A DNA stretch of 64,000 bases. Origin: a bacterium (GTDB lineage Bacteria; Campylobacterota; Campylobacteria; Campylobacterales; Sulfurimonadaceae). Shown piece after piece: positions 8,248 through 18,350 of this stretch; the first letter of the stretch is position 1, and each line of letters starts with the position of its first letter. The position numbers and the translations under genes were made by a program. The notes under the pieces are model-generated. The model searched no databases. It was not told where the DNA came from and saw nothing but the letters and a program-made list of their open reading frames with translations. The stretch is taken from NCBI GenBank assembly GCA_018825665.1, contig JAHJEG010000018.1, forward strand, positions 1 to 64,000, given 5' to 3'.

Positions 8248-9642
8248 CTACGCTTTAGGCGCAATCATCTCTTCTGGTTTAACATATTTGTCGAATTCTT
8301 CTTCAGTTAAAAGACCAAGCTTAACCGCTGTCTTTTTTAAAGTAGAGTTTTCGGCATGTGCAGTTTTTGCAATCTTGGCCGCATTTTCATAACCGATATA
8401 AGGGTTAAGTGCGGTAACAAGCATTAAAGAATCATGTAGATAGTAATCAATTTTATCTTCTACAGGCATAATCCCTATAGCGGCATTATCATTAAATGAG
8501 ATTATAGAATCAGCCAACAATCTTACCGATTGTAAAAAGTTATAAGCTATAACAGGCTTAAAGACATTTAATTCAAAATTACCCTGGGATGCTGCAAAAC
8601 CGATAGTTGCATCATTGCCCATAACCTGACAAGCAACCATTGTCACTGCTTCACTTTGAGTTGGATTTACTTTTCCAGGCATAATGGAAGAGCCCGGCTC
8701 ATTCTCAGGAATTGTAATTTCACCCAATCCACATCTTGGACCGGAGGCCAACCAACGAACATCATTGGCTATTTTCATCATATCTGCGGCTAATGCTTTT
8801 AATGCGCCATGTGCAAATACCAATGCATCATGAGATGTCAAAGCATGAAATTTGTTTGGAGCAGTTATAAAATCATGTCCTGTCAAATCTGAAAGCTTTT
8901 TTGCTACCCTTTCACCCAGTTCCGGATGAGCATTAAGTCCTGTACCTACGGCTGTACCGCCAAGAGCAAGCTCACGAACTGCCTCCAAAGATATCTGTGC
9001 CATTCTTTCTGATTTGCTCAACATCTCAACCCAACCGCTTATCTCTTGGCCAAGAGTAAGTGGCGTAGCATCTTGTAAATGTGTACGACCTATTTTTACT
9101 ATATGACCGAAGGCTTCACTTTTTGCTTGCAATGTTGCTTTTAATTTTGATATAGCCGGTAAAAGCTGTTCTTCAACCGCAATGACAGCTGCAACATGAA
9201 GAGCTGTAGGGTATGTGTCGTTAGAGCTTTGAGATTTGTTTACATCATCATTTGGGTGAACTATTTTTTCCGTACGGAAGTCCCCTCCAAGAATCTCTGT
9301 AGCTCTATTTGCGAGAACTTCGTTGTTATTCATATTAGACTGTGTACCCGATCCTGTTTGCCATACGACCAAAGGATAGCTTCCGTCTAATTTTCCTGCC
9401 AGCATATCATCAGCGGCCTGAGCGATAGCATCAGCTTTCTTGGCATCTAGTTTCCCAAGGTCTTTATTTACGAGCGCTACAGCTTTTTTCAAATAAGAAA
9501 ATGCACGAGTAATCTCGTAAGGCATTTTTTCTTCGCCTATTTTAAAGTTTTCAATCGAACGTTGTGTTTGCGCTGCCCAATAAGCATCGACGGGAACTTC
9601 AATTGAACCCATAGTATCTTTTTCAATACGAAATTCAGCCAT
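8248..9642 (-). CDS. fumC: Fumarate hydratase, class II
   Basis: A 464-residue homotetrameric, iron-free fumarase of the aspartase superfamily that interconverts fumarate and malate. The signature [13 protein letters not shown] and the upstream [16 protein letters not shown] segment are intact. I place the start at the ATG at 9642 ([13 protein letters not shown]): GGAGAG lies 8 bp upstream and the mdh stop is 1 bp away. The longer frame would overlap mdh. Part of the mdh-to-oorC operon. Confidence 0.96.
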   Translation of the reverse strand: MAEFRIEKDTMGSIEVPVDAYWAAQTQRSIENFKIGEEKMPYEITRAFSYLKKAVALVNKDLGKLDAKKADAIAQAADDMLAGKLDGSYPLVVWQTGSGTQSNMNNNEVLANRATEILGGDFRTEKIVHPNDDVNKSQSSNDTYPTALHVAAVIAVEEQLLPAISKLKATLQAKSEAFGHIVKIGRTHLQDATPLTLGQEISGWVEMLSKSERMAQISLEAVRELALGGTAVGTGLNAHPELGERVAKKLSDLTGHDFITAPNKFHALTSHDALVFAHGALKALAADMMKIANDVRWLASGPRCGLGEITIPENEPGSSIMPGKVNPTQSEAVTMVACQVMGNDATIGFAASQGNFELNVFKPVIAYNFLQSVRLLADSIISFNDNAAIGIMPVEDKIDYYLHDSLMLVTALNPYIGYENAAKIAKTAHAENSTLKKTAVKLGLLTEEEFDKYVKPEEMIAPKA

Positions 9643-9643
9643 A

Positions 9644-10603
9644 TTATTTCTCTCCATCAAAAAAATTATTTTTATGTAATGTGTCAATCAACTCTTGAAC
9701 GGATGCACAAGAATTTTTAAACATACTCTGTTCTGCTTCATTCAGTGTAACTTCAATAATTTTTTCAGCTCCATTAGCGCCTATCATTACCGGAACGCCA
9801 GAAACAACATCGTTATAGCCATATTCACCCTCAAGATAAACCGCACAAGGGTGAATCTGTTTTGTATCTTTTAATATAGCTTCAACCATGATCGCCGTAG
9901 ACTTAGCAGGAGCATAATAAGCAGAACCTGTTTTTAAATGAGCTACAATCTCCGCGCCGCCGTGTCTTGTTCTATCTACAATCTCTACTATTTCTGATTC
10001 AGTCAGCAAATCTGTCAATGGAACACCCGCAACAGTTGAGTATCTAGGTAAAGGAACCATATCATCTCCGTGTCCACCCATCACTGAAGCACGAATCTGT
10101 CCTCCGCCATATCCCAATTTTTCCTGAATAAATGCAGCCATTCTCGAACTGTCCAGTATACCGGCCATACCAAGAACTCTTGAACGGTCAAATCCGCTCT
10201 CCTTTAATGCCACATGCACCATGGCATCTAAAGGGTTTGAAACCATTATGATAATAGCATCCGGAGAATACTTCGCAATTCCCTGAATAACCTCTTTTGT
10301 AATATTCGCATTAATCATAAGCAAATCATCGCGGCTCATACCTGGTAATCTTGGACTACCTGCAGTCACAACGACTACATTACAGTCAACCATATCTTCC
10401 ATGGTTTCTGCAACTTTAACAACAGTGTGACTTCTTACGGCAGAAGCAGCCTGAGACATATCAAGCGCTTTACCGCGTGCAACGTCAAGCTTATTATCAC
10501 GAAGAATAATCTCATGGCATGAGCCAAGCATAGCTAAAGAATAAGCTACCGTTGCACCAACGTTTCCGGCACCTACTATCCCTACTCTTTTTCCTTGTTT
10601 CAT
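9644..10603 (-). CDS. mdh: Malate dehydrogenase (LDH-like)
   Basis: About 319 residues; interconverts malate and oxaloacetate with NAD(P)H. The dinucleotide-binding loop is [17 protein letters not shown], the catalytic histidine lies in [10 protein letters not shown], and substrate arginines are in [10 protein letters not shown]. The ATG at 10603 has AAGGAG 6 bp upstream; a GTG two codons earlier would bury that site. It is the first gene of the mdh-fumC-sucC-sucD-HMA-oorDABC unit. Confidence 0.95.
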   Translation of the reverse strand: MKQGKRVGIVGAGNVGATVAYSLAMLGSCHEIILRDNKLDVARGKALDMSQAASAVRSHTVVKVAETMEDMVDCNVVVVTAGSPRLPGMSRDDLLMINANITKEVIQGIAKYSPDAIIIMVSNPLDAMVHVALKESGFDRSRVLGMAGILDSSRMAAFIQEKLGYGGGQIRASVMGGHGDDMVPLPRYSTVAGVPLTDLLTESEIVEIVDRTRHGGAEIVAHLKTGSAYYAPAKSTAIMVEAILKDTKQIHPCAVYLEGEYGYNDVVSGVPVMIGANGAEKIIEVTLNEAEQSMFKNSCASVQELIDTLHKNNFFDGEK

Positions 10604-10740
10604 ATACACTCCTTAAAATTATTTAATGGTGCTTTTATACAATACACTTAAACAACATGTGCAAACACATAACACTTAAGTATATTAAAAACACGCAGTC
10701 AAAGACTTTCGTCTTTTTTATAAAACCATGCTTAGTTTCA

Positions 10741-10779
10741 TAAAAAAAAGGAAAATGAGAGGAAATAATCCCTCTCATT
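10741..10779 (-). terminator. Rho-independent terminator of icd
   Basis: Read on the minus strand just after the icd stop: AATGAGAGG, an 8-base loop, CCTCTCATT, then TTTTCC and a run of eight T. The 9-bp stem is perfect. It separates icd from the mdh operon, so the latter must have a promoter in 10604-10740. Confidence 0.88.
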
Positions 10780-10783
10780 GTAA

Positions 10784-12958
10784 CTATATAGCGTCTATTA
10801 TGCTATTTAACGTAGCAGATGGTCTCATCGCAGCTTCAGCTTTTGCATCATCCGGGTGAAAGTAACCACCGATATCTTGAGGTTTACCCTCAACAGCCAA
10901 TAACTCTTCAATGATTTTTGCTTCATTTTCAGTCAAAGCTTTTGCTACAGGAGCAAATTTAGCAGCCAATTCTGCATTATCACTTTCAGCGAGTGCTTTT
11001 GCCCAGTATTGTGCTACATAGAAGTGAGAAGCTTTATTATCCGGCTCACCACATTTTCTTGAAGGTTCTTTTGAATTATCTAAGTATCCCTCATTAGCAA
11101 CATCAAGAGCAGCAGTAATTGCCGCTATTTTTGCATCACTGTTTTTCTGACCGATGAAACGTAAAGATTCAGCAAGTGCTAAAAATTCACCTAAAGAATC
11201 CCATCTTAAGTGACCCTCTGCCAAGAACTGGTCAACATGCTTAGGAGCAGATCCGCCAGCACCAGTCTCGTATAATCCACCACCAGCTAACAATGGCACG
11301 ATAGAAAGCATTTTAGCAGATGTACCAAGCTCTAGGATTGGGTACATATCTGTTAAGTGGTCACGTAAAACGTTCCCCGTTACAGCGATAGTATTTTTGC
11401 CTGCGCGAACACGAGCATTTGTAAAACGTGTAGCATCTGTTACATTCATAAATTGAATATCCAAACCGGCTGTATCGAAGTCCGCAAGGTAAGTTTTTAC
11501 TTTTTTCATAACTTCGGCATCGTGAGCACGATTTTCATCCAACCAGAATATTGCAGGAATACCTTCAAGTCTAGTTCTTTCAACTGTTAGTCTAACCCAG
11601 TCTTTGATTGGAATATCTTTAGTACGAGACATTCTCCAGATATCACCTGCAGCACAGTCAAAGCTCATTAGCTCCGTACCGTCTTCAGTAGTTACCGTTA
11701 CTTTACCAGCTTCTGCAAGCTCAAATGTAGTTGGGTGAGAACCATATTCTTCAGCTTTTTGAGCCATAAGACCGATATTTTGCATTGTACCCATAGTTGT
11801 TACATCATACTGACCGTTTTTAACACAATCAGCTACCATTTCAGCGTGGAACATTGCGTAAGTAGAGTCAGGAATTACAGCAACACACTCTACTGCAGCA
11901 CCAGTTCTATCCCACTGCTTACCACCTTCACGTACCACTACAGGCATAGAAGCATCGATAATCACATCATTAGAAGCGTTAAAGTTTGTAGTACCTTTAT
12001 CTGAATCAACCATTGCAAGTTTCGGAGCATCAGATTCTAATACAGCTAAAAAATCAGCTTTGATTTCAGCTTCTTTTGCATGACCTTTGATTTTTTTCTC
12101 TAAATCAGACATACCTTGATTAGGATTAACATTTAACTCTGCAAATGTATCTGCATGCTTCTTGAATACATCTTCAAAGAATGCTACAAATCCGTAACCA
12201 AACATAATAGGGTCAGAGATTTTCATCATAGTTGCTTTAAGGTGTAAAGACCATAATACGTCATTAGCTTTTGCATCTTCAATTGTCTTTTTATAGAAAG
12301 CTTTGAGTGCTTCAACTGACATGAATGTACCATCAAGAACTTCGCCTGCAAGTGCAGAAACAGTAGTCAATTCTTTACCGTTAAGTGCGATTGTCACCTT
12401 TTGATTTTTATCAGATGTTACAGATTTCTCATTTCCAAAAAAGTCGCCTTTTCCTTCCATATGAGCAACATACGCTTTTGAGTTTTCTGAAAATGCTCTA
12501 AGTTTATGTGGATTCTTTTGAGCAAACTTTTTAACCGCAACTGCAGCACGTCTGTCAGAGTTACCTTCACGAAGAACAGGGTTAACAGCAGAACCTAGAC
12601 AAGTGCTGTATTTAGCCTGAAGAGCTTTCTCCTCATCATTTGCAGGATTTTCAGGGTAGTTAGGGATATCGTAACCTTGACCCTGAAGCTCAGCAATACA
12701 ATCTTTAAGCTGACCAACAGAAGCAGATATATTTGGAAGCTTAATAATGTTTCCATCTTCTTGTAAAACAACTTCACCTAGTTTTGATAATTCATCTTCT
12801 GCAAGACCCATTGCAGCTAAAACTCTACCAGCCAGTGAAATGTCACTTGTAACTACTTCTACGCCTGCCGCTTTAGTAAAAGCATTAACGATTGGTAATA
12901 ACGAATAAGTTGCTAAAGCAGGTGCTTCATCAATTTTGGACCAAATAATTTTTGACAT
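10784..12958 (-). CDS. icd: Isocitrate dehydrogenase, monomeric type
   Basis: A 724-residue monomeric isocitrate dehydrogenase, the ~80-kDa type that is unrelated in length to the ~415-residue dimeric enzymes. It interconverts isocitrate and 2-oxoglutarate plus CO2, usually with NADP. The start MSKIIWSKIDEAPALATYSL and the segments GTMQNIGLMAQKAEEYGSHP and TGAGGSAPKHVDQFL are typical of the family. GAGGA precedes the ATG. It has its own terminator, so it is a separate transcription unit from the mdh operon downstream. Confidence 0.95.
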   Translation of the reverse strand: MSKIIWSKIDEAPALATYSLLPIVNAFTKAAGVEVVTSDISLAGRVLAAMGLAEDELSKLGEVVLQEDGNIIKLPNISASVGQLKDCIAELQGQGYDIPNYPENPANDEEKALQAKYSTCLGSAVNPVLREGNSDRRAAVAVKKFAQKNPHKLRAFSENSKAYVAHMEGKGDFFGNEKSVTSDKNQKVTIALNGKELTTVSALAGEVLDGTFMSVEALKAFYKKTIEDAKANDVLWSLHLKATMMKISDPIMFGYGFVAFFEDVFKKHADTFAELNVNPNQGMSDLEKKIKGHAKEAEIKADFLAVLESDAPKLAMVDSDKGTTNFNASNDVIIDASMPVVVREGGKQWDRTGAAVECVAVIPDSTYAMFHAEMVADCVKNGQYDVTTMGTMQNIGLMAQKAEEYGSHPTTFELAEAGKVTVTTEDGTELMSFDCAAGDIWRMSRTKDIPIKDWVRLTVERTRLEGIPAIFWLDENRAHDAEVMKKVKTYLADFDTAGLDIQFMNVTDATRFTNARVRAGKNTIAVTGNVLRDHLTDMYPILELGTSAKMLSIVPLLAGGGLYETGAGGSAPKHVDQFLAEGHLRWDSLGEFLALAESLRFIGQKNSDAKIAAITAALDVANEGYLDNSKEPSRKCGEPDNKASHFYVAQYWAKALAESDNAELAAKFAPVAKALTENEAKIIEELLAVEGKPQDIGGYFHPDDAKAEAAMRPSATLNSIIDAI

Positions 12959-13107
12959 GTTGTTTTCCTCAGGTTATATTTTATTTTTAAAGTAGCATAT
13001 TTGTATAAAAAGCATGCTCTCTAAAAATTTACAGGTTTATGATAACACTAAGATATATAATATATTGAATAAGCTGATGAAACATCTGCTTATGTTTAGA
13101 AAGTGTT

Positions 13108-14052
13108 TCATTTTGTAGCATGCTTTATATTGCTTAAATGTGTAGAATAGTTACATGAAAAATCATGCAAACCGCTCTTTGATTTCATAAAGTAAAGGTA
13201 TTTTGTCTTTGCAGGAAATATGGCAGCTCTGATAGCATCAAAACTAACATTACAAACTGGCTCCGACGGAACCCCACTGTGCTTGTATGTGTTGTAGGGA
13301 GAATCATCCTCTCTTATCCTTCTCGCTGTTATTTTGGTATGAGAATACTTGCCATAGTTTAAAGTACCGTCCATTTGCAGTTTCATCCCTTTTTTAATTC
13401 TGTTGTAGATTACAGAACTTATCAGCGGCATCTCCTCTATATTTGCAGATTCTTTTTGAATTACCGATGCTATTGCTACATATTGAAACCATTTTTTTTC
13501 ATTATAGTTTCCAAATATTTTTATAGACAGCTCTTTCATCTGTCTTAATGATTCATCCATCAATATTTTAATTAATTCTTTTTCAGTAATACCGATGGGT
13601 AATTTATACGTATTTGGAACAAACACTCCCTCAATCCTTGATGAATGCAGAATATACTCCTGTTCCAGCTTGTCCCTGTCTAAATTAAGGTTATCGGATA
13701 GTTGGTTTAAAAATATAAATGTTGTTTCTCCTGGAATCAGTGTTATGCTTTGAAGTGCCGCTTTTGCTCTTGTCAGTTTATATAAAAAGTCGGCTTTTGT
13801 ACTTTGTGTCGTTGCGATATTTATCCATCCGCTTTGCGGAGCGCCAATGATTCGTAAAAAGAATGAATCCAGTTTGCTTACATTATAGTTTTTCTCACGC
13901 AATTGTGTTATAATCTTGTTTATTGAACCTTGCTGAATATGTAACACTTTTGAGGTTTGTAGAGGTTTATTCAGGTAATACATGAACGACAATATAATAA
14001 TTAATACTATTTCAAAAATATACTTCATAATAATCAGTTTTTTGTCATTCAT
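13108..14052 (-). CDS. mltG: Endolytic murein transglycosylase MltG (YceG family)
   Basis: A single-pass membrane enzyme that cuts nascent glycan strands. From the ATG at 14052 (MNDKKLIIMKYIF) it has 314 residues with one membrane helix (IFEIVLIIILSFMYYL) and a LysM-like then catalytic domain. The segment ASVIQKESANIEEMPLISSV matches the family catalytic motif ASIVEKE(T/G): the second glutamate is kept, the first is glutamine. The open frame extends upstream to 14217 but that part is antisense to the next gene and lacks a ribosome site. Even the short form overlaps the divergent gene by 71 bp. Start certainty is low because no strong Shine-Dalgarno is visible. Confidence 0.85.
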   Translation of the reverse strand: MNDKKLIIMKYIFEIVLIIILSFMYYLNKPLQTSKVLHIQQGSINKIITQLREKNYNVSKLDSFFLRIIGAPQSGWINIATTQSTKADFLYKLTRAKAALQSITLIPGETTFIFLNQLSDNLNLDRDKLEQEYILHSSRIEGVFVPNTYKLPIGITEKELIKILMDESLRQMKELSIKIFGNYNEKKWFQYVAIASVIQKESANIEEMPLISSVIYNRIKKGMKLQMDGTLNYGKYSHTKITARRIREDDSPYNTYKHSGVPSEPVCNVSFDAIRAAIFPAKTKYLYFMKSKSGLHDFSCNYSTHLSNIKHATK

Positions 14053-17000
14053 CTTTTTAACACTTTCCATTATTTTTATTGTTTTACAAAATGGATTATA
14101 CATTGAAAACATCGCTGTTCCGAATGTTGAAATCAAGAAATTATACATAAAATGGAATGAAAAATTAGAAATTTCCGTTAAAGATGCAAGAATAACCAAA
14201 AAAGAAAACACAAACAATCCAAGACTTGATTATAAAAAAATAAATTTCTTTTTCAAACAGTTGCTTCTATTGAATAACTGGTTTGAAAAAATCAGTATTT
14301 ATAATGTAAGTTACAATGACATAAGTGTTACCTTTAGATACAATGAGGGCAAAAATGGTTTTTTAACTGCAAAATCACAAAATTTTTCATTTGCAAGCGA
14401 TCTGTTTTTTGACGCACACTTATTAAACATGAAAATAGATGAGTTTAAAGACCATGCACGCAAAATAGAGGTGAAGGGCAACGTAATATTAGATACGGAC
14501 AATATCGAAATAAGCTCTATTCTTGATATAAATATTAACAATGACGCTTCACTTAAACTTTTTCTCAATGCAAACAAAGAAAAACTTTTTTACAAAATAA
14601 ATTCTTTGCAAAACATTAAAAGTATCACACATACAATTGAGTTGTTCAAGCTTCCAAAAGAAGTAAGATATTGGGCGCTAGATGCGATAAAGATGAAAGA
14701 CCTGTCAATTCTACACGCATATGGATGGATTGAGTATAAAAGCTTATCCCAGGCTTATAAAACCATCTATATAGAGGCCATAGCCAATGAGCTGCATTAT
14801 ACATATAATACACAACTTGATTCGATTCACTCTGAATATACCCGACTGCAATACAGGGACGGTATATTGTCTATACTTCCAAAGAAAGCTTTTTCATATA
14901 ATTACTTTCTCGACAGAAGCTGGCTAAAAATAGATTTTACACAACAGCAGGAACTCTTGACCTTATATCTTCTGTTTAAAGGCTCTCTAAACAGCGACAT
15001 GTTGGGCGTACTTCAAAGATATAAGATAAATCTTCCCTTCTTGCAAAAACAAGGACTTGTAAGCACGAATTTAAAGCTAGAAGTGAATCTTAGGACGATT
15101 GATGTAGATGCCAAGGGAGATTTCTTTACAAAAAAGGCGAACTTTGACTATCTTGGATTAAATATTGATATATATGATGCATATGTCTCCTTGGACAATT
15201 ATGATGTGACAATAAATAATATGCTGGCAAAGTATAAAGATATCGCTACTTCAAATGTAAGCGTTCGTTATGATGCCAAAAATTCCAGGGGAGAGATAAA
15301 ATTCAATATTGAAAAATTTGAATTGAAGGATGTCAATCTGTCTTTGGCAAGACAAAATACGCCTCTTCTTGTCACCTACCGTATAGCACCAAAAAAGGAT
15401 ATGATAAATATAAAGAAATCAAAATGGATGTTTAACGAAAATCAAATCAGTGTAAACCAGATCAAAATACCATTTGATTTGGATCAGCTTAGCGCTGTTA
15501 TTCCGCCTACCTTGGTTGAAATTCCAAAAATCGCTTCAGCGTATGTTTCCGGAAATACTTCAATAAAAGAGCATAAGGCTGATATCTATCTTGATCTGTT
15601 TGACTTGTCCTATAAAAATGTAAAACTTAATCAGTCAAATGTTCCAATGAGAATAAAGTTCGACAAAAAAACTGAGATATCTTTCAAAAATAAATTTTTA
15701 TTCAGTGTAGATGATTTTAATTGTTCCATAGATAATGGATTGGCAGAAATTGACGATAAATATTTTCGTATTATACGTGCCGATTTCGACTTGGATAATA
15801 CAGTTAAGACTGATATTAGCGGTGTTTATAATATACAAGAGGATTTAGGACAAATAAATCTAAAGAACTTGTATATCCAAAACGACGATGTTGAACTATT
15901 ACACTTGAGGGAAAGCACTCTCTTTGATATCAGAAGACATAAAGACTCTACAATAATCAACTCTAAAAAACTCAATATAAATTATCAATCAAACAATAAA
16001 CAGTGGATGTTTAATCTCAATTCACTACAGGATATATCCAATTATTCAATTTTGCTAAGAGACTACAATCTCACAAATGGAAATTTTAGCGTATATAAGA
16101 ATAGTGACGATAAGAGTATAGGGTTCAGGGCAGATATCTTTTATCCGTATAAAATACTGGTAAAAGACAAAAAACTTATAGAACATTATCAAATCAACGG
16201 CAGCATTGATAAAAAAAACAATATAGCACTCAATGTAAATAATGCAGTGGACGTTCATATAAATAAGGATATAAGAATTGATGCGAAAGATGTGGGGATA
16301 AATCTTGATGCCTTGCTTGAACAGATTGGCAAGAATAAAACCGAACCGGACAGCACCAGGGATATTTATCTCAAATCTAAAAACTCCTATTTATACATAA
16401 GCGAAAATAGAAATATCATTTCAGATACAATGAATTTTCAGTATCTAAAAAACAAACTTTCCGTGCAGCTTACACATAAAAAAGGGATTGCAGGCTTTGC
16501 ATATGAAAATAAAAAGTTTAATCTTTACGGAGAGGGTTTTGGCGATGAATTTATGGATAAACTCTTCGCTCTTTCTAAATTCAAAGGCGGTTCATTGACC
16601 TTTTCTATGGAGGGCAATACAAGTGAGTATAGCGGTACCTTCCATGTGGAAGATACAATAATAGTGGACTACAAAGTTTTAAACAATATATTGGCCTTTG
16701 TCAATACTGTTCCATCTTTGGTTACATTCAGTTTACCCGGCTACAGCACGAACGGATTAGCGGCAAAAAGTGCTTATATGAACTTTCATTCTAAAAACGA
16801 TGTTTTTTATATCTCTGATATATTTCTTGATTCTAAAGAGATAGATATATTCGGAAAAGGTACAGTAAGTACGAAGAAAGATGAAATTGATCTGGAACTC
16901 AATCTCAAAACAGACTTGGGAAGCAGTGCCTCGAAAATACCTCTGGTTGGTTATATCTTATTTGACGGGGAAAGCTTATCAACGACTTTGAGTATTACCG

Positions 17001-17140
17001 GAACACTAAACAACCCGGAAGTAAACTCGCTCATTGCCAAAGATATCATTGTTGCTCCGCTAAATATCATAAAAAGAACTTTATTGCTTCCCTATCACCT
17101 GATTACAGGCGGTAAAAAAGACAAAGAAGAAGATAAGTAG
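13982..17140 (+). CDS. AsmA-like protein with DUF3971 (YhdP/TamB-type)
   Basis: A 1052-residue protein with one N-terminal membrane helix (IYFIIISFLSFIFLTLSIIF) and a long, beta-strand-rich periplasmic body. The DUF3971-like central region and the C-terminal AsmA_2-type part (about 870-1040: LSKFKGGSLTFSMEG, LPGYSTNGLAAKSAYMNFHS, GSSASKIPLVGYILFDGE) match AsmA/YhdP proteins, which bridge inner and outer membranes and carry phospholipids in E. coli. Lipid transport here is inferred from that family. Its start overlaps the divergent mltG start. The stop lies 7 bp from the convergent permease gene. Confidence 0.8.
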   Translation: MNDNIIINTISKIYFIIISFLSFIFLTLSIIFIVLQNGLYIENIAVPNVEIKKLYIKWNEKLEISVKDARITKKENTNNPRLDYKKINFFFKQLLLLNNWFEKISIYNVSYNDISVTFRYNEGKNGFLTAKSQNFSFASDLFFDAHLLNMKIDEFKDHARKIEVKGNVILDTDNIEISSILDININNDASLKLFLNANKEKLFYKINSLQNIKSITHTIELFKLPKEVRYWALDAIKMKDLSILHAYGWIEYKSLSQAYKTIYIEAIANELHYTYNTQLDSIHSEYTRLQYRDGILSILPKKAFSYNYFLDRSWLKIDFTQQQELLTLYLLFKGSLNSDMLGVLQRYKINLPFLQKQGLVSTNLKLEVNLRTIDVDAKGDFFTKKANFDYLGLNIDIYDAYVSLDNYDVTINNMLAKYKDIATSNVSVRYDAKNSRGEIKFNIEKFELKDVNLSLARQNTPLLVTYRIAPKKDMINIKKSKWMFNENQISVNQIKIPFDLDQLSAVIPPTLVEIPKIASAYVSGNTSIKEHKADIYLDLFDLSYKNVKLNQSNVPMRIKFDKKTEISFKNKFLFSVDDFNCSIDNGLAEIDDKYFRIIRADFDLDNTVKTDISGVYNIQEDLGQINLKNLYIQNDDVELLHLRESTLFDIRRHKDSTIINSKKLNINYQSNNKQWMFNLNSLQDISNYSILLRDYNLTNGNFSVYKNSDDKSIGFRADIFYPYKILVKDKKLIEHYQINGSIDKKNNIALNVNNAVDVHINKDIRIDAKDVGINLDALLEQIGKNKTEPDSTRDIYLKSKNSYLYISENRNIISDTMNFQYLKNKLSVQLTHKKGIAGFAYENKKFNLYGEGFGDEFMDKLFALSKFKGGSLTFSMEGNTSEYSGTFHVEDTIIVDYKVLNNILAFVNTVPSLVTFSLPGYSTNGLAAKSAYMNFHSKNDVFYISDIFLDSKEIDIFGKGTVSTKKDEIDLELNLKTDLGSSASKIPLVGYILFDGESLSTTLSITGTLNNPEVNSLIAKDIIVAPLNIIKRTLLLPYHLITGGKKDKEEDK

Positions 17141-17147
17141 ATATTGG

Positions 17148-18350
17148 CTATTCGTTTCTTAAAACGGTAAGGATATCAACCTCGCTTGCTTTTTTTGCCG
17201 GATAATAAGAAGAGACAATAACGATGAAAAATGCACCGGTTACAATAAGAAGAAAATCCTGCAGACTTAAGTCCAGCGGCAATGTGGTGGTTGGATAAAC
17301 ATCTTTTGGCAAAGAGACGATATCAAAACTACTTAAAATCCATAGTCCGCCCATGCCAAAAACTATACCGGCAAAAATACCGCTAACACCGATAACAATA
17401 CCTAAATACAAAAAAACTTTTTTAATTTCAGCCGTTGTGGCACCAAGAGAAAGAAGCAGGGCTATCTCACTTCTTCTGTTCATCACAGTCATTAGCAACG
17501 ATGAAATAATATTTATAGAAGCTATCAATATTATGAGCATAAGGACTATAAAGAGTGAAACCTTTTCCAATTCAAGAGCTGCAAAAAAATTAAGATTGTC
17601 TTCCCACCATCCTTTGATTGTAACGGTTACGGGAAGAGCTTCTTTAATCCTTGCTATATCGGCATGTGGATTTGAAGAATATATGTGTATTCCGTCATAC
17701 TGATTTGAAGGGATGTTTAAAATTGCCTGCAAAGATGAAAGTGTTGTATAGCTATACGCTTTATCATAAGCAGAAAGTCCCGAATCAAATATTCCTTTGA
17801 CCTTAAAGCGCTTGATTTTAGGCGTTACGGAAAGACCGCCTGGTTCTACATGAGTAAAGATATACATCAATTTGTCATCTTTATAGATGTCAAATTCATC
17901 TTTTAAAGATTTTCCTATCAAAACATCAAACTTGCCGATATCATTATTTTCGATTGCCGCACCCAATACACTATTGACTTTTGCCTCATCTTTTAAGTTG
18001 ACACCAAAAAGATAACCACCTTCAAGCTTTGTTCCGCTTCTTGCCATAACGGCTGACTGGACATAGGGACTAAATGATAGTTCAGGAAATCTATTTTCAA
18101 GATCAATCAATAAATCTTCATTTACAGAAGCATAGAACTTAGGGATAATAGTAAGCGGATAATTCATAATAGTGAGTTTTTTCTTAAACTCTTTATCGAA
18201 TCCATTCATGAGAGCCATGGCTATTAAAAGGACCATAACACCCAAAGTAATCCCTAAAAAGGCAAGCAATGCCGATAAAAAGATAAAGGGCTGTTCGTTA
18301 TCAAAACGTAAAAATCTTTTTACCAGATATGTTACAATAGAATTTTTCAA
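17148..18350 (-). CDS. LolC/LolE-family ABC transporter permease
   Basis: A 400-residue permease with one N-terminal membrane helix ([22 protein letters not shown]), a ~220-residue periplasmic MacB-like domain, and three C-terminal helices in an FtsX domain ([40 protein letters not shown] and [20 protein letters not shown]). This is the topology of the LolCDE complex that releases lipoproteins from the inner membrane to LolA. It overlaps the end of secA by 4 bp, so the two are co-transcribed. lolA lies just beyond secA on the other strand, which supports the assignment. Confidence 0.85.
   Translation of the reverse strand: MKNSIVTYLVKRFLRFDNEQPFIFLSALLAFLGITLGVMVLLIAMALMNGFDKEFKKKLTIMNYPLTIIPKFYASVNEDLLIDLENRFPELSFSPYVQSAVMARSGTKLEGGYLFGVNLKDEAKVNSVLGAAIENNDIGKFDVLIGKSLKDEFDIYKDDKLMYIFTHVEPGGLSVTPKIKRFKVKGIFDSGLSAYDKAYSYTTLSSLQAILNIPSNQYDGIHIYSSNPHADIARIKEALPVTVTIKGWWEDNLNFFAALELEKVSLFIVLMLIILIASINIISSLLMTVMNRRSEIALLLSLGATTAEIKKVFLYLGIVIGVSGIFAGIVFGMGGLWILSSFDIVSLPKDVYPTTTLPLDLSLQDFLLIVTGAFFIVIVSSYYPAKKASEVDILTVLRNE
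17661..17671 (+). repeat. One-mismatch copy of the GGCATGTGGAA motif
   Basis: GGCATGTGGAT inside the permease gene, where the reverse strand encodes N-P-H-A-D. This is the first motif-like copy in the window; none is seen in 1-17660. Confidence 0.6.

Noticed and set aside
8343-8353. GGCATGTGCAG in fumC and similar (GCATGTGCC near 4980, GGGCATGTGCTTT near 30114)
   Set aside because: Two or more mismatches to the 11-mer; not counted as copies.
10701-10716. AAAGAC/GTCTTT hairpin as a terminator
   Set aside because: Only 6 bp and weak; the 9-bp hairpin with T-run at 10741-10779 is a better icd terminator.
14053-14217. N-terminal extension of the mltG frame
   Set aside because: It is antisense to the AsmA-like gene, has no ribosome site and places a stretch of low-complexity residues before the family's membrane anchor.
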